Assembly: GCA_020850995.1 (NCBI GenBank)
Contig: JADZDP010000170.1
Coordinates: 1 to 64,000, forward strand
Source: Deltaproteobacteria bacterium
GTDB lineage: Bacteria > Myxococcota > UBA727 > VGSZ01
Direction: 5' to 3'
DNA length: 64,000 bases
A model generated the notes under the pieces. That model saw only the letters and a program-made list of their open reading frames with translations. It had not been told where the DNA came from and did not search any database. This document shows, in pieces, positions 9,479 through 20,350 of this stretch. Position 1 is the stretch's first letter; each line of letters opens with the position of its first letter. Both the position numbers and the translations under genes were made by a program.

Positions 9479-9928
9479 ATGGCCGACAGTCGTGCCGCTC
9501 AGGTCCTGTTCCACGGCGCCCGCTTTTCGGCGCCGCCAGCGCTCACCGACACCTCGGTGCTGAGCTTCGTCGACCACGTGGGCACACCGTCGCTCTCGCT
9601 CACCGTGGCGCAGGAGCGCCTCAGCGGCGGTGCGCCGGCGCTGACCGTGTACGTCGACGAGCAGCAGCGCGCCGCACAGAAGGCGGTGCCCGGCTACGCC
9701 ATGGTTGCGCGCACCGAGCGCAGCGTGGGCGGCGCCGCCGCGCTCCTCGTCGAGGGCAGCGCACCCTCCCCCGGCAAGAAGCGCCGGGTGCTCCAGCTCT
9801 ACGTGCTCGACGCGCCACACGAGCGCGTGTTCGTGGTGACGGCCACCGCCGCCGAGGCGGAGGTGGCGCGCGCGCGCGCGGTCGTCGAGCACGTCGCCAC
9901 CGGCTTCACCCTCGAGGGCAGCAAATGA
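9479..9928 (+). CDS. DcrB/EagR-like protein (DUF1795 fold)
   Basis: 149 aa, no signal peptide. The pattern of FSAPPAL, SLSLTVAQERL, YVDEQQRAAQKAVPGY and VGGAAALLVEG resembles DUF1795 proteins: Mog1/PsbP-like fold, including Eag chaperones that hold transmembrane regions of type VI effectors. It overlaps the following gene by ATGA, so the two are translationally coupled. Eag genes commonly sit directly before their client effector, and here the next protein has hydrophobic segments. A chaperone role is inferred; the fold assignment is by eye. Confidence 0.6.
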   Translation: MADSRAAQVLFHGARFSAPPALTDTSVLSFVDHVGTPSLSLTVAQERLSGGAPALTVYVDEQQRAAQKAVPGYAMVARTERSVGGAAALLVEGSAPSPGKKRRVLQLYVLDAPHERVFVVTATAAEAEVARARAVVEHVATGFTLEGSK

Positions 9929-11388
9929 AGAACGACGGCATCGGGCGCCGCCCCAAGCTGCACCACCAGGTGCGTATCCACGGCACCAATACGAAGGTGC
10001 CGATCGCAGACACCACCACCCCGACGGTCGCGGACACGAAGGGCAAGCTGCCGGTGCAGCTCGAGGCCACCGAGGAGCAGGGGCTCGACGCGCTCAAGCG
10101 CCTGGGCCTCGACGAGCGCGAGGGCGCCGGCGGCAAGGGTGGTGCGGGCGCGTCGCAGATCGCGCACAACCTCGCCGTCGTCGACGGCAAGGCCGCCACC
10201 GGCAAGTTCCGCGCGGCCATCACCGGCATGTTGCTGGCGTTGGCGCTCACCTTCACCAGCGTCGCGCCCTCGCACGCGCAAGACACCAGCCAAGTCGTGG
10301 CGCCGCACACCGCCAGCCTAGTGGTGACGCAGAAGACCGGGCCGCCCCTGCTGTCGACGACGAGCGGCGTCGAGCTGCCCGAGCTCGGCATCGACGCTCG
10401 CTCGACGGTGTTTGGCGCGCAGCTCCATGCGCTCAAGAAGCAAGAGGTCACCACCGTCGACGCAGGTGTGCAGCGCGCGCTCGATCAGTTCAGCCTGGCC
10501 ATGACGCATGCGCTGCGCCTCGACGCCGCGGGCCTGGCCATGGGCGGGCCGCTCGATCCATCGAAGATGAGCGCCGCCGACCAGCGCGCCATCCAGCACG
10601 CGCTCTCGGGCCTCTTGTCGGAGATGCCCGTGGGGGCGCTCTCGCCGCGCTTGACGGAGCTGCTGTCGTCGACCCTGCGCGAGCACGGCGTCTCCACGAC
10701 GGGGATCGAGGCCAAGCGCCTGCGCGACCTCGGTAAGCCGGGCGGCGAGCTCGTCAAGGTGATGCTCGAGGAGCTGCGCGACGAGCGCCCGGCGGTGTTC
10801 TACGGCATGGCCGCCGGCCTCGTGGGTGCCGTGGGCGTCGTCGGGTACACGCAGGGCACCGATGCGCTCGCGTCGCTCGGGCTGCGTCCCGAGATCAAGG
10901 CCAAGTTCTTCAACGATCACCTGGTGGCCAAGGTGCGCGCCGAGTGGGGCGCGCGCTTCTCCGATCCCAAGCTCACCACGCGCCTCGAGCACCACAGCAC
11001 CGTCACCATGGGCGGCAACAGCTGGTCGACGGTGGCCGGGATCGGCGTGATCGCGCAGGGCAGCACCTTCAAGGAGCTCGAGGCGAGCGGCTTCGAGCTC
11101 TCGGGCTCCATGAGCAGCGTGCTCAACAATGGCGGCACGCTCAGCATCGCGAGCACGGCGGTGGGTGACCCCAAGAACGGCCTCGAGCGCCTGACCGTGT
11201 CGGGTGTGTATCTCGAGAGTACGTGGACGGCGGGCGCCACGGTCTCGTACCTGGCGCGCGAGGAGCGCACCTTCGGGGAGCTGTCGGTGGGCTACCGGCC
11301 GCAGAAGAACCTCGAGTGGGCGCTCCACATCGGCATCGACACCAAGGGTGAGAAGCGCGCGGGCGTGGGCATGCGCATCGGCTTTTGA
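9925..11388 (+). CDS. 487-aa protein with internal signal-like segment; possible Eag client or outer-membrane protein
   Basis: I do not recognise the family. Residues 1-92 are hydrophilic and probably disordered. Residues ~93-117 form a hydrophobic segment ending SHAQ, which looks exactly like a signal peptide but lies internally. A second hydrophobic, Gly-rich stretch is at ~292-315. The last ~130 residues are beta-rich and end in MRIGF, reminiscent of a barrel C-terminus. Either the N-terminal 100 residues belong to an effector-type leader bound by the coupled DcrB/Eag-like protein, or translation really begins at an internal Met (10228). The overlap with the previous gene favours the long form. 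Confidence 0.6.
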   Translation: MKNDGIGRRPKLHHQVRIHGTNTKVPIADTTTPTVADTKGKLPVQLEATEEQGLDALKRLGLDEREGAGGKGGAGASQIAHNLAVVDGKAATGKFRAAITGMLLALALTFTSVAPSHAQDTSQVVAPHTASLVVTQKTGPPLLSTTSGVELPELGIDARSTVFGAQLHALKKQEVTTVDAGVQRALDQFSLAMTHALRLDAAGLAMGGPLDPSKMSAADQRAIQHALSGLLSEMPVGALSPRLTELLSSTLREHGVSTTGIEAKRLRDLGKPGGELVKVMLEELRDERPAVFYGMAAGLVGAVGVVGYTQGTDALASLGLRPEIKAKFFNDHLVAKVRAEWGARFSDPKLTTRLEHHSTVTMGGNSWSTVAGIGVIAQGSTFKELEASGFELSGSMSSVLNNGGTLSIASTAVGDPKNGLERLTVSGVYLESTWTAGATVSYLAREERTFGELSVGYRPQKNLEWALHIGIDTKGEKRAGVGMRIGF

Positions 11389-11398
11389 TCGTCGGCGA

Positions 11399-12715
11399 TC
11401 ACACCGCGAAGAAGTCGATGAGCCGCTGCCGCATGGCGTCGGCGTCGCGCATGCCCATGGCCACCAAGTCGCTCGCGTACTCACCGTCGAACAAGAGGTA
11501 GCTGAGCAGATCGCCCTCGCGCTCGCCGCCGGCGCCGGCGATGCGGCGGATGAGCGGTCCCACCACGCCACCCGCGCGCGACACCACGCTGCCGATGCGC
11601 GCGTGCTTGGCGGCGACGGCTGCCACGTCTTCGCCGGGCTGGATCATGAGCGCCTCGACGCGGCGATAGGGCTGGCCGCGCCGGTGCTCCATGGCGTTGG
11701 CGAGCGCGTCGGTGAAGCCGTCGCCGAAGGCCTTCTCGCCCGCCTCGATGAGCGCGTTGAAGCGCTCGAGGCGCTTCAAGTCGTACTCGGTGCGATCCGA
11801 CAAGAGCGCGTTCAGGATCTTGCCGAGCAGGAAGGGCGCCGACGGCGACTGGTCGACGCCAGTGGGCGGCACCAGGCCCGAGTCGGTGCTCTCGCCCTTG
11901 GCGCGCAGGCCGATGACCATGATGCGATCGGCGCCCAGGCGCAGCGCCGGCGAGATGGGCGTGTTCAGCTTGAGGCCGCCGTCGCAGTAGACGTCGCCGC
12001 CGATGTCGACGCAGGGGAAGATCCACGGGATGGCCGCCGAGGCGAGCGCGTGCTCGGGGCCGATGGTGCCGAAGCGCGCCGTCACTTGCGGATCGGTACT
12101 CCACGCCGGCGGCTTGTTGCCGCGCACCTGCACGAAGCTGTGCGTCATGCCGGTGGCCAGGTGCGTGGCGTTGACGCACAGGCCGTGCAGGTCGCCGTTG
12201 TCGAGGTTGCGCGTGATGTTGGCCCAGCGCGTACCGCGCCGCACCAGTTGCTCGAGCGGCGCGGTGTTGAGCAGGCCGCCGAGGCGACCCGGCCCCACCA
12301 CGTCGTCGAGCTCGCCGCGCCCCTGCGAGCCGAGCAGGAAGCGCGGCAGGTGCATGAGCTCGCGCCAGCCGACCTTGTAGACGCCCTCAATGCGCAGCCG
12401 CTCCCACACCTCGGCGAGGGCGCGCCCCTGCAGCTCGGGTGCGTGTGCGTTCGCCGCCAGGAAGCATGCGTTGATGGCGCCCACCGAGGTGCCGCAGATG
12501 ATCTCGAAGCGCGCGTGCGCGCGAACACGTGGCGGCAGCTCGTCCCTGATGTAGCGGATGACGCCCGCCTCGTAGGCGCCGCGCGCGCCGCCGCCCGAGA
12601 GCACGATGCCGGTCAGCGGCGCGTGGCGGCGCTTCCAGCGCGCGGGGCCGGGCTCGCTGTCGGCCACCACCGGCGGCGCGACGTTGGGCTCGAGCGGGTA
12701 GTTCTCGTAGGCCAC
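11399..12715 (-). CDS. Patatin-like phospholipase
   Basis: 438 aa from a GTG at 12715. The patatin fold is shown by the oxyanion-hole loop SGGGARGAYEAG (residues 40-51), the nucleophile elbow GTSVG with Ser77, and the catalytic DGG with Asp245. The N-terminal 30 residues are Pro-rich. There is no signal peptide, so it acts in the cytosol or is delivered by a dedicated secretion route. It presumably hydrolyses phospholipid acyl esters. It is convergent with the 487-aa gene and divergent from the beta-helix lipoprotein. Confidence 0.88.
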   Translation of the reverse strand: MAYENYPLEPNVAPPVVADSEPGPARWKRRHAPLTGIVLSGGGARGAYEAGVIRYIRDELPPRVRAHARFEIICGTSVGAINACFLAANAHAPELQGRALAEVWERLRIEGVYKVGWRELMHLPRFLLGSQGRGELDDVVGPGRLGGLLNTAPLEQLVRRGTRWANITRNLDNGDLHGLCVNATHLATGMTHSFVQVRGNKPPAWSTDPQVTARFGTIGPEHALASAAIPWIFPCVDIGGDVYCDGGLKLNTPISPALRLGADRIMVIGLRAKGESTDSGLVPPTGVDQSPSAPFLLGKILNALLSDRTEYDLKRLERFNALIEAGEKAFGDGFTDALANAMEHRRGQPYRRVEALMIQPGEDVAAVAAKHARIGSVVSRAGGVVGPLIRRIAGAGGEREGDLLSYLLFDGEYASDLVAMGMRDADAMRQRLIDFFAV

Positions 12716-12760
12716 GCGCTCAGTGTAGCAGAGGGCTACGGGCACCCACCGAGGGAATCC

Positions 12761-14446
12761 ATGATGACCGCGCGCGTGTATTGGACCGCTCTCACGTTGA
12801 TCGGGCCCCTCCTTGGGTGGGCCTCCTGTGTCACGCCCGCAGAGGGCGAAGGCGAGGGTGAAGGCGAGGGTGAAGGCGAGGGTGAAGGCGAGGGTGAAGG
12901 CGAGGGTGAAGGCGAGGGCGAAGGCGAAGGCGAGGGCGAGGGCGAGGGCGAGGGCGAGCCCCCTGCCGACGCCGGCCCCGACCCCGTGGACGCGGGTCCC
13001 ATCGACCCGCCCGAGGCCCACTGCGCGTCGCCCGTGGCGCTCTACGACACCAGCGCGCCCCGCGTGGTCATCGGCGATGGCACGGCGTCGAGCTGTGAGG
13101 AGGCGGCGCTGCGCACGGCGGTGGCCGGCGGTGGCGTCATCACCTTCAACTGCGGCACCAGCCCGGTGACCATCCCGCTCACGCAGGCTCTCACGCCACC
13201 CGTCGACCAGGACACCGTCCTCGATGGCGGCGGCCTCATCATCCTGGACGGGGGCGGGGTGACGCGCCATGTGCTTCTGTCGCACCCCGACTGGATGAAC
13301 AACACGGCCAGGCTGGTGCTCCAGCGCCTTCGCCTGGTGAACGGGCGCGCCCCTGCAGGTGACTTCGCCGCGCAGGACCCGGCGCGCCCCGAGTGCGCCT
13401 GGGGCTACAAAGAGGGCTCGGGCGGCGCGGTCTATGTGCGCAACGTCGTGCTGCACGTCCTCGACTGTGAGTTCAGCGACAACCAGGCCGCCCTCATCGG
13501 GCCCGACGTGGGCGGCGGCGCCATCTACGCGTTGGGCGTGCCCGAGGTGGTGATCTCCGGGACGCGCTTCTTGAGGAACCGCGCCGCCAACGGCGGCGCC
13601 GTGGGCTTCTTGTGGGCCAACCCGCGCATCGACAACTCGGTGTTCGAGGACAACTCCGCCGAGGGCGTGGGCATGAACTCGGTGGAACCGGGTTGCCCCA
13701 CCTTCAACCACGACGAGCAGGGCGGTGCGGGCGGCAACGCCGGCGCGATGTACTTCGACGGCATGAACGACGACGGCGTCACCTACACGCTCTGCGGCAC
13801 TACCTTCGCGGGCAACCGCGCCAACGAGCTTGGCGGCGCCTTGTTTCGCACGCCCAACGTGTCGCTGCGCGACATGCTCATCGAGCGCAGCGCCTTTGCG
13901 GGCAACACGGCGCGCATGGGCGGGGTCTCGTTCATCATGCAAAACGACCTGGTGGTGCGCGCCAGCACCTTCGTCGACAACCGAAGCGGCGTGAACGTGG
14001 CCGGCGAGAACGTGGGCGGTCCCTTTGGTGGGCTGTGGGTGGTCAACGGCTCCGTCGACGTGGAGAACAGCACCTTCAGCGCCAACCAGCCAAGCGGCCT
14101 CAACCTCGAGAACGGCGATGGCACCCTGCGCAACGTCACCGCCGTGGAAAGCGACCTGGCGGGCAACCTGCAGCTGAGAAACGGCCTGCTGGTGGACTCG
14201 TCCTGCGACCGCACTTTCGGCGGCGACCACAACCTGCAGTGGCCGAGCGGCACCGCCTGCGCGCAGGGCACCACCTTTGCGGACCCCGAGCTCGGCGAGC
14301 TTGGCGACAACGGCGGTCCGACGCCTACGATGGTGCCGTCGAGCGCCGGCCAGGCGGTGGGGCACGGCACGGACTGCCCGGCCACGGATCAGCGCGGCGA
14401 GCCGCGTGACACCGCCAGCTGCGCCGCGGGCGCCGTGGAGCCCTGA
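12761..14446 (+). CDS. Secreted right-handed beta-helix protein with (Gly-Glu)n linker
   Basis: 561 aa. A hydrophobic leader ends GWASC, possibly lipidated though the lipobox is weak. It is followed by ~20 Gly-Glu units and a Pro/Asp spacer. The main domain has repeated Asn/Asp-rich coils (LDGGGLIILDGGG, CEFSDNQAA, GTRFLRNRAANGGAVG, NSVFEDNSAEG, STFVDNRSGVN) typical of pectate-lyase-like beta-helices. The C-terminal DQRGEPRDTASCAAGAVEP pattern matches choice-of-anchor Q proteins. It is probably an adhesin or polysaccharide-active surface protein; no catalytic site is evident. Two consecutive ATGs (12761, 12764) follow GAGGGAA. Confidence 0.8.
   Translation: MMTARVYWTALTLIGPLLGWASCVTPAEGEGEGEGEGEGEGEGEGEGEGEGEGEGEGEGEGEGEGEPPADAGPDPVDAGPIDPPEAHCASPVALYDTSAPRVVIGDGTASSCEEAALRTAVAGGGVITFNCGTSPVTIPLTQALTPPVDQDTVLDGGGLIILDGGGVTRHVLLSHPDWMNNTARLVLQRLRLVNGRAPAGDFAAQDPARPECAWGYKEGSGGAVYVRNVVLHVLDCEFSDNQAALIGPDVGGGAIYALGVPEVVISGTRFLRNRAANGGAVGFLWANPRIDNSVFEDNSAEGVGMNSVEPGCPTFNHDEQGGAGGNAGAMYFDGMNDDGVTYTLCGTTFAGNRANELGGALFRTPNVSLRDMLIERSAFAGNTARMGGVSFIMQNDLVVRASTFVDNRSGVNVAGENVGGPFGGLWVVNGSVDVENSTFSANQPSGLNLENGDGTLRNVTAVESDLAGNLQLRNGLLVDSSCDRTFGGDHNLQWPSGTACAQGTTFADPELGELGDNGGPTPTMVPSSAGQAVGHGTDCPATDQRGEPRDTASCAAGAVEP
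12842..12960. repeat. Hexanucleotide minisatellite encoding (Gly-Glu)n
   Basis: About 20 units of GAGGGC/GAGGGT/GAAGGC with a 12-bp higher-order period (GAGGGTGAAGGC) over the first half. The tract is in frame within the beta-helix lipoprotein gene. Confidence 0.95.
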
Positions 14447-14500
14447 GGCGCGCGCTTCGACGGAGGTGCTGCTGCTGCGGCGCCTGCCGAGGGGAGGTCG

Positions 14501-16192
14501 TCAGCGCACCCGCGTCAGCAAGGGGCGATAGAGGGTACGGCGCGGATCGACGTCGAGCGCCGGCCGCCCGCAGCCCACCAGCGACAGACACGCGTCTTTG
14601 CCGCGCGTCACCAGCGAGCCGCCGGCGTAGCCGTCGTCCTGCGAGAGGATGCTGACGTGCAGGTGGTGGTGGTGGAAGGCGAACCAGCCAGCGCCCCCGT
14701 CGGTGACCTCGTAGGCGAGCGCCAGGCCCGCGCCGCACGCAGGGCCCGTCACCCAGCCGCTGGTGCAGAGCTGATCGATGGCCGACTCCACCAGCGGGCC
14801 CACCTTGCCATCGACGCCGATGACGCGCAGCTGCGGCGAGTCGTGCAGCTTGGCGATGAACAGCGCCGTGCGCCACACGTCGAGCGAGTCGGGCTCGGCC
14901 ACGCAGTGATAGGCGTCGGCGCTGCCGTTCGTGTGATCGCAGATGGGGCGCAGCGTGTTGTCGGCCGTGCCCTCCTGGAAGTACGCGATGTCCATGTCGT
15001 GCCCGTCGACGTGCGTGCCCTCGGGGTGGCCCGGCTCGCCGATGGAGGTGCCGGGGATGGCGCCGGTCTGCTCGCTCATGTCGCCGAGGCCGAGGCGCCC
15101 GCCGTTGCCCACCGTCCAGCCCGCGGCCGCGCAGCGCACCGACGCAGACGCGTACTTGATGAGCGCCACCATGTCGCGACGCGCGAAGGAGCGATACTGG
15201 TTGGCCTCGGTCTCGCCGTTGAGCGGGTAATCCCAGTAGCCGTCGCCTTGGCGCGGATTGAAGGCGATGAGCTGGCCGCAGTTGGCCTCGCCGCCCGTGC
15301 AGGTGATGGAGGGGATGTCGCTGCACGTGGGCGGCGTGCCCACGGGGGGCGTGCCGATGTCGACGACGCAACGGCCGCTGGTTGAGCACAGCATGCCGGC
15401 GCCGCAGGAGTCCTCGGTGCAGGGCGGCTCTTGGCAAGTGAAGTCGGCGCCGCACACGAGGCCACCCGTGCAGTCGCCGTCGCCCTCGCAGGCATGCTCA
15501 CAGGCGGTGCCGGCGGTGTTCACCTGGAAGCCGTCGTTGCAGTAGCAGCCGTCTCCCTCGAGGTGCGAGTTGGGCGGGCAGCCACCCTCGCCGCCGCTCG
15601 CGCCCGGCTCGCAGCCGGTGCCAGCGGCGTTCACCACGTAGCCGTCGTCGCAGTAACAGCTCTCGCCGTCGAGGTGCGAGTTCGGTGGGCAGCCGCCGCT
15701 GCCGGTCTCGGGGCAGTAGAAGGCGGCCTCCTGGTCGCAGGTCGCTGCCGTGGTGGTGGAGGGCACGCAGGCGCCGTCGGTGTCACAGGTTCCTGCGCAC
15801 GCGAAGGCGTCGCAGCTCGGCCAGCAGATGGGCGCGTTGTCGGTGAGCTCCCAGCAGCGCAGCCCGGCGCCGCACTCGGCGCTCGACCCGGGCTCGCTGC
15901 ACGCCGCCGACGCGGTCTGCATGCAGACGCCCGCGACGCACAGGCCCGCGTGCGCCGCGTCCTCGGCGCAATCGACGTCGGCCACGCAGCCGCCGCCCGG
16001 GCTCACACTGCCGGGGTCTACGGGATCGACGGGGTCTGTGGGGTCTGTGGGGTCCGTCGGGTCCGTCGGGTCCGTCGGGTCCTCGTCGTCATCGCGGCCG
16101 CGGCGCTCCTCGTCGTCGAGGTCGCGGGGGGGCACGGTGCAGGCCGTGGCAAGGAGAGCGCCGAGGACGGCGACGAGGAGGCGAGCGAGCAT
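14501..16192 (-). CDS. Lipoprotein with zinc peptidase domain of the LAS/MepA type
   Basis: 563 aa. The leader ends LLATAC (lipobox). Then come an acidic segment, repeated Asp-Pro-Thr triplets, and ~200 residues of Cys-rich modules, including two near-identical GCPPNSHL...CYC units. The C-terminal domain (~residues 315-520) has H394 and H398 in HVDGHDMD and a His cluster ending H512 in HLHVS, fitting metal ligands of LAS-type murein endopeptidases (M74/M15-like). The probable role is peptidoglycan peptide cleavage in the periplasm or at the surface. The start at 16192 follows an AAGGGGA ribosome site; an upstream in-frame Met lacks support. Confidence 0.8.
   Translation of the reverse strand: MLARLLVAVLGALLATACTVPPRDLDDEERRGRDDDEDPTDPTDPTDPTDPTDPVDPVDPGSVSPGGGCVADVDCAEDAAHAGLCVAGVCMQTASAACSEPGSSAECGAGLRCWELTDNAPICWPSCDAFACAGTCDTDGACVPSTTTAATCDQEAAFYCPETGSGGCPPNSHLDGESCYCDDGYVVNAAGTGCEPGASGGEGGCPPNSHLEGDGCYCNDGFQVNTAGTACEHACEGDGDCTGGLVCGADFTCQEPPCTEDSCGAGMLCSTSGRCVVDIGTPPVGTPPTCSDIPSITCTGGEANCGQLIAFNPRQGDGYWDYPLNGETEANQYRSFARRDMVALIKYASASVRCAAAGWTVGNGGRLGLGDMSEQTGAIPGTSIGEPGHPEGTHVDGHDMDIAYFQEGTADNTLRPICDHTNGSADAYHCVAEPDSLDVWRTALFIAKLHDSPQLRVIGVDGKVGPLVESAIDQLCTSGWVTGPACGAGLALAYEVTDGGAGWFAFHHHHLHVSILSQDDGYAGGSLVTRGKDACLSLVGCGRPALDVDPRRTLYRPLLTRVR
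16015..16083. repeat. 9-bp tandem repeat encoding Asp-Pro-Thr/Val triplets
   Basis: Units of GGGTCCGTC/GGGTCTGTG read on the minus strand as Asp-Pro-Thr repeats, forming a rigid linker just after the lipobox of the peptidase lipoprotein. Confidence 0.9.
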
Positions 16193-16273
16193 GGGATCCC
16201 CTTTGGGCACGTAGGCCCAGGTGGGCCCGTGTCGCACACCGGGCCGGGGAAGACCAGCCCTGGGAGCGGGCTG

Positions 16274-17515
16274 TCAGGGCTGCCACCCAAGCAAGCGCGC
16301 CGCGTTGTCGTAGAGCACGAGGCGCGCAGCGTCGTCACGCACCTCCACGTCGCAGGCGAGCTCGTCGAGGAGCCCGGCGCCCACCGGCTCCATGGTGCCG
16401 CGGCAGGTGTCGGGGTAGCGCTCCCGCCGATCAGCGTCACCGAGCAGGCCCCACAGCCAGGCCTCGTAATGGCGTGGCATGCACGCGGCGCCGACCTCGA
16501 CGTCGGTGCCGAGCACCACCTGCTCCGGGTACGCCGCCACCAGGTCGCGCAGCAGGCACCCCGACGAGGCGAGCGCGGTCTGGGTCAGGTCCACCGTCAG
16601 GCCCGCCTCCAGCACTGCCGTCAGGCGCGCCTCGTCCTTGTCGAGGAACCCAAGGTGGGCCACCACGATGCGGCGCCGCGCCTCGACAGAGAGCTCGCGC
16701 TCCGCCCAAGTGGCGAAGTCGACCAGTGCGTCGGCTGCCTGCGTGAAGCAGGGCCCAACACTGCCGCTCCTGCCACACCGCGTGTCCGCCTCGCGCCAGT
16801 CGACGGCGTGGGTCACGAGCGGCACCGCGCGCGTCTCCACGAGCCCACGCACCAGCTCGCGCCACGCGGGCTCGTCGAGCGGCATGCGGGCCGTCGCTTG
16901 AGCTTGGCAAGCTCGGTTTGGCGTTGGGTCTCCTGCGTCGACGTCGCACCAGCCAGCCAGGCGGTTGTACGCGCCGACCCAGAGCGCCACGTCCTCGCCG
17001 CTGCCGTCCCAGCTCTTGCCCGCGTGGTCCTTGAAGCCCTTGGCGCCGGCTTCGAGCCAGGCGTCGGCGTCGGCCAGGCAGCGCGCGGTCCAGCCGGGAT
17101 CCGAGGCCGGTACTTCGTGCAGACAGTCGAGGCTGGCGAAGAACAGCACCTGGTCGGACCGCGCCGCCAGGGAAGCGTGGACGGCGTTGGAGTCGAGCAC
17201 GAAGCGGAGCTCGTCGGGGAGCGGATCGCCCAGGGTCGAGGCGATGGCATAGTGCTCGAGCGAGAGCGCGGCCACGGTGAGCTGCCCGCCCAAGGACGCT
17301 TCCACGCCGTCGACGGTGCACGTGTCCGACATGCAGTGCGTGTGCAGGTCAATGACCGGCCCGCCGGGCTCGAGCACCGGCCCACGGCACGAGGACGCAC
17401 CGGCAATGAGGAGCGCACCGACGATGGCGCACCTTGTTCGCGTCACGCCCAAAGAGACACCGGAGCTCATCAGAACCGAAAAGCGCAGGCGCGGTGCGTC
17501 GCGGGGCCACCTCAT
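16274..17515 (-). CDS. Exported amidohydrolase-family protein
   Basis: Up to 413 aa. After a hydrophobic leader (RTRCAIVGALLIAGASSC) the domain opens with VIDLHTHC, the HxH metal motif of amidohydrolase TIM barrels. Further candidate ligands are Lys/His in KGFKDHAG, the His in VTHAVD and VVAHLGF, and the Asp in VLGTDVEVG near residue 345. Substrate is unknown. The start at 17515 lies 10 bases after the preceding stop and suggests an operon with the two amidohydrolase genes upstream. Shorter starts at 17470 (ATG) or 17446 (GTG) would give a better-proportioned lipoprotein leader. Confidence 0.75.
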   Translation of the reverse strand: MRWPRDAPRLRFSVLMSSGVSLGVTRTRCAIVGALLIAGASSCRGPVLEPGGPVIDLHTHCMSDTCTVDGVEASLGGQLTVAALSLEHYAIASTLGDPLPDELRFVLDSNAVHASLAARSDQVLFFASLDCLHEVPASDPGWTARCLADADAWLEAGAKGFKDHAGKSWDGSGEDVALWVGAYNRLAGWCDVDAGDPTPNRACQAQATARMPLDEPAWRELVRGLVETRAVPLVTHAVDWREADTRCGRSGSVGPCFTQAADALVDFATWAERELSVEARRRIVVAHLGFLDKDEARLTAVLEAGLTVDLTQTALASSGCLLRDLVAAYPEQVVLGTDVEVGAACMPRHYEAWLWGLLGDADRRERYPDTCRGTMEPVGAGLLDELACDVEVRDDAARLVLYDNAARLLGWQP

Positions 17516-17525
17516 CGCGCCGAGC

Positions 17526-18748
17526 TCATCGGCGCTCGCGGTAGCGCTCGGCCAGCGCCGTATGCCGCGTGCGCAGGTCTTGCCGTCGCCCGTCGATGAG
17601 CACCAGCTCGGCGGCGCTCGTGACCTCGAAGGGGTCGCCCGACCACAAGACCAGGTCGGCGCGCTTGCCCTTGGCGATGGAGCCGAGCTGGGCGTCGACG
17701 CCGAAGACGCGCGCAGGCGTCAGCGTGATGGCCATGAGCGCCTTGCGCCAGGGCAGCCCGTAGGCCACCGCCACGCCCGCCTCTTGGCGCAGGCGCGTCG
17801 TGCCGTCGGCGGTGGTCGAGGATGCGATCACCAGCGGGACGCCCGCGGCGTCGAGCAGCGCCGCCGCATCGTCGCGCGCGTGGAGCGCGTCGAAGCTCCA
17901 CGGCTCCATGCTGGAGGGCTGCAAGATGACCGGCACCTTGCGCGCCGCCAGCTCGTCGGCGGCCAGCCACGCCTCGGCACCGCCGTTGACCACGACGCGC
18001 AGGCGCTCTTCTGCAGCCAGGGCCAGGAGGGCGCGCACGTCGCTCTCACGGTTGGCATCGACAACGAAGGGCAACCTGCCCTCGGCGACGTCGAACAGGG
18101 CCTCGAGGTGCACGCGCGGCAAGGCAAGCGCGCGCGTTTGCGCACGGTCGTAGGCGCTCTTGTTGGCGCGGTAGAAGCGCGTGTCGTCGAGGATCTCGCG
18201 CAGGCGCAGGAGCGCGCCGCCGCGCGATCCGCCGGCCGCGTCGCGCGCGTCGCCGGCGACGGCGCCGAACATGGCCACGCGTACGCCGCGGGTCACCGAT
18301 GTTGGCTCACCAGTGCTGTCCACCACGAAGCCTTGGCCGCGGACCAGGGCACCTCGAGGGGTCAGCACCTGGCGCGTGACGCCCTGCGCGCGATCCACGG
18401 CCACGTGCCAGGAGCGGGGGTTGTAGCCGTCGATGGCGCGGAACGCGGGCACGGCCGCACCCTCGAGCGCGGCGTCGACCGTGCTGCCCTCGAGGTCGAC
18501 CTCCAGCAGGCCGACTTGGGATCCGCTGGCGATGAGCCCGGGCGTCAAGACCTTGGCGCGCCCGTCGATGATGAGGGCGCCGGGGGGCGGCGTGAGCGCC
18601 GCGCCGACGTCGACGATGCGTCCCTGGTCGACGACCACGGTGCCCACGGCCAAGCCGGTGCCGTCGCCGCGCTCGACGCGCGCGCCCACGATGGCGAGGG
18701 GCGGCTCGGCGGATGGGGTCAGGAGTGCAAGCGCGAGAAGGTGCGCGA

Positions 18749-18752
<4 letters not shown>
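17526..18752 (-). CDS. Amidohydrolase-like protein lacking the HxH metal motif
   Basis: 408 aa with a signal-like N-terminus (MIAHLLALALLTPSAEP). Fold markers of the imidazolonepropionase-like amidohydrolase group are present, including VVDQGRIVDVG, LTPGLI and a C-terminal GSIAKGKRADLVLWSGDPFE block. However, the position after LTPGLI, normally DTHSH, reads ASGSQ, so the first two metal ligands are missing. The gene is coupled by ATGA overlap to the preceding amidohydrolase, which has all motifs. Such catalytic/non-catalytic pairs may form heteromers; that is inference. Confidence 0.8.
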
Positions 18753-20299
<1,547 letters not shown>

Positions 20300-20350
20300 G
20301 GGCGCACCGTTAGCAGGAGCGGGCGCGCCGCAAAACCGCGTGTGCGCGCG

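Noticed and set aside
11399..12715. Patatin as a type VI lipase effector of the adjacent Eag-like protein
   Set aside because: It is convergent, not co-transcribed, with the DcrB/Eag-like gene and has no effector-type N-terminus. No injection-system genes are in the window.
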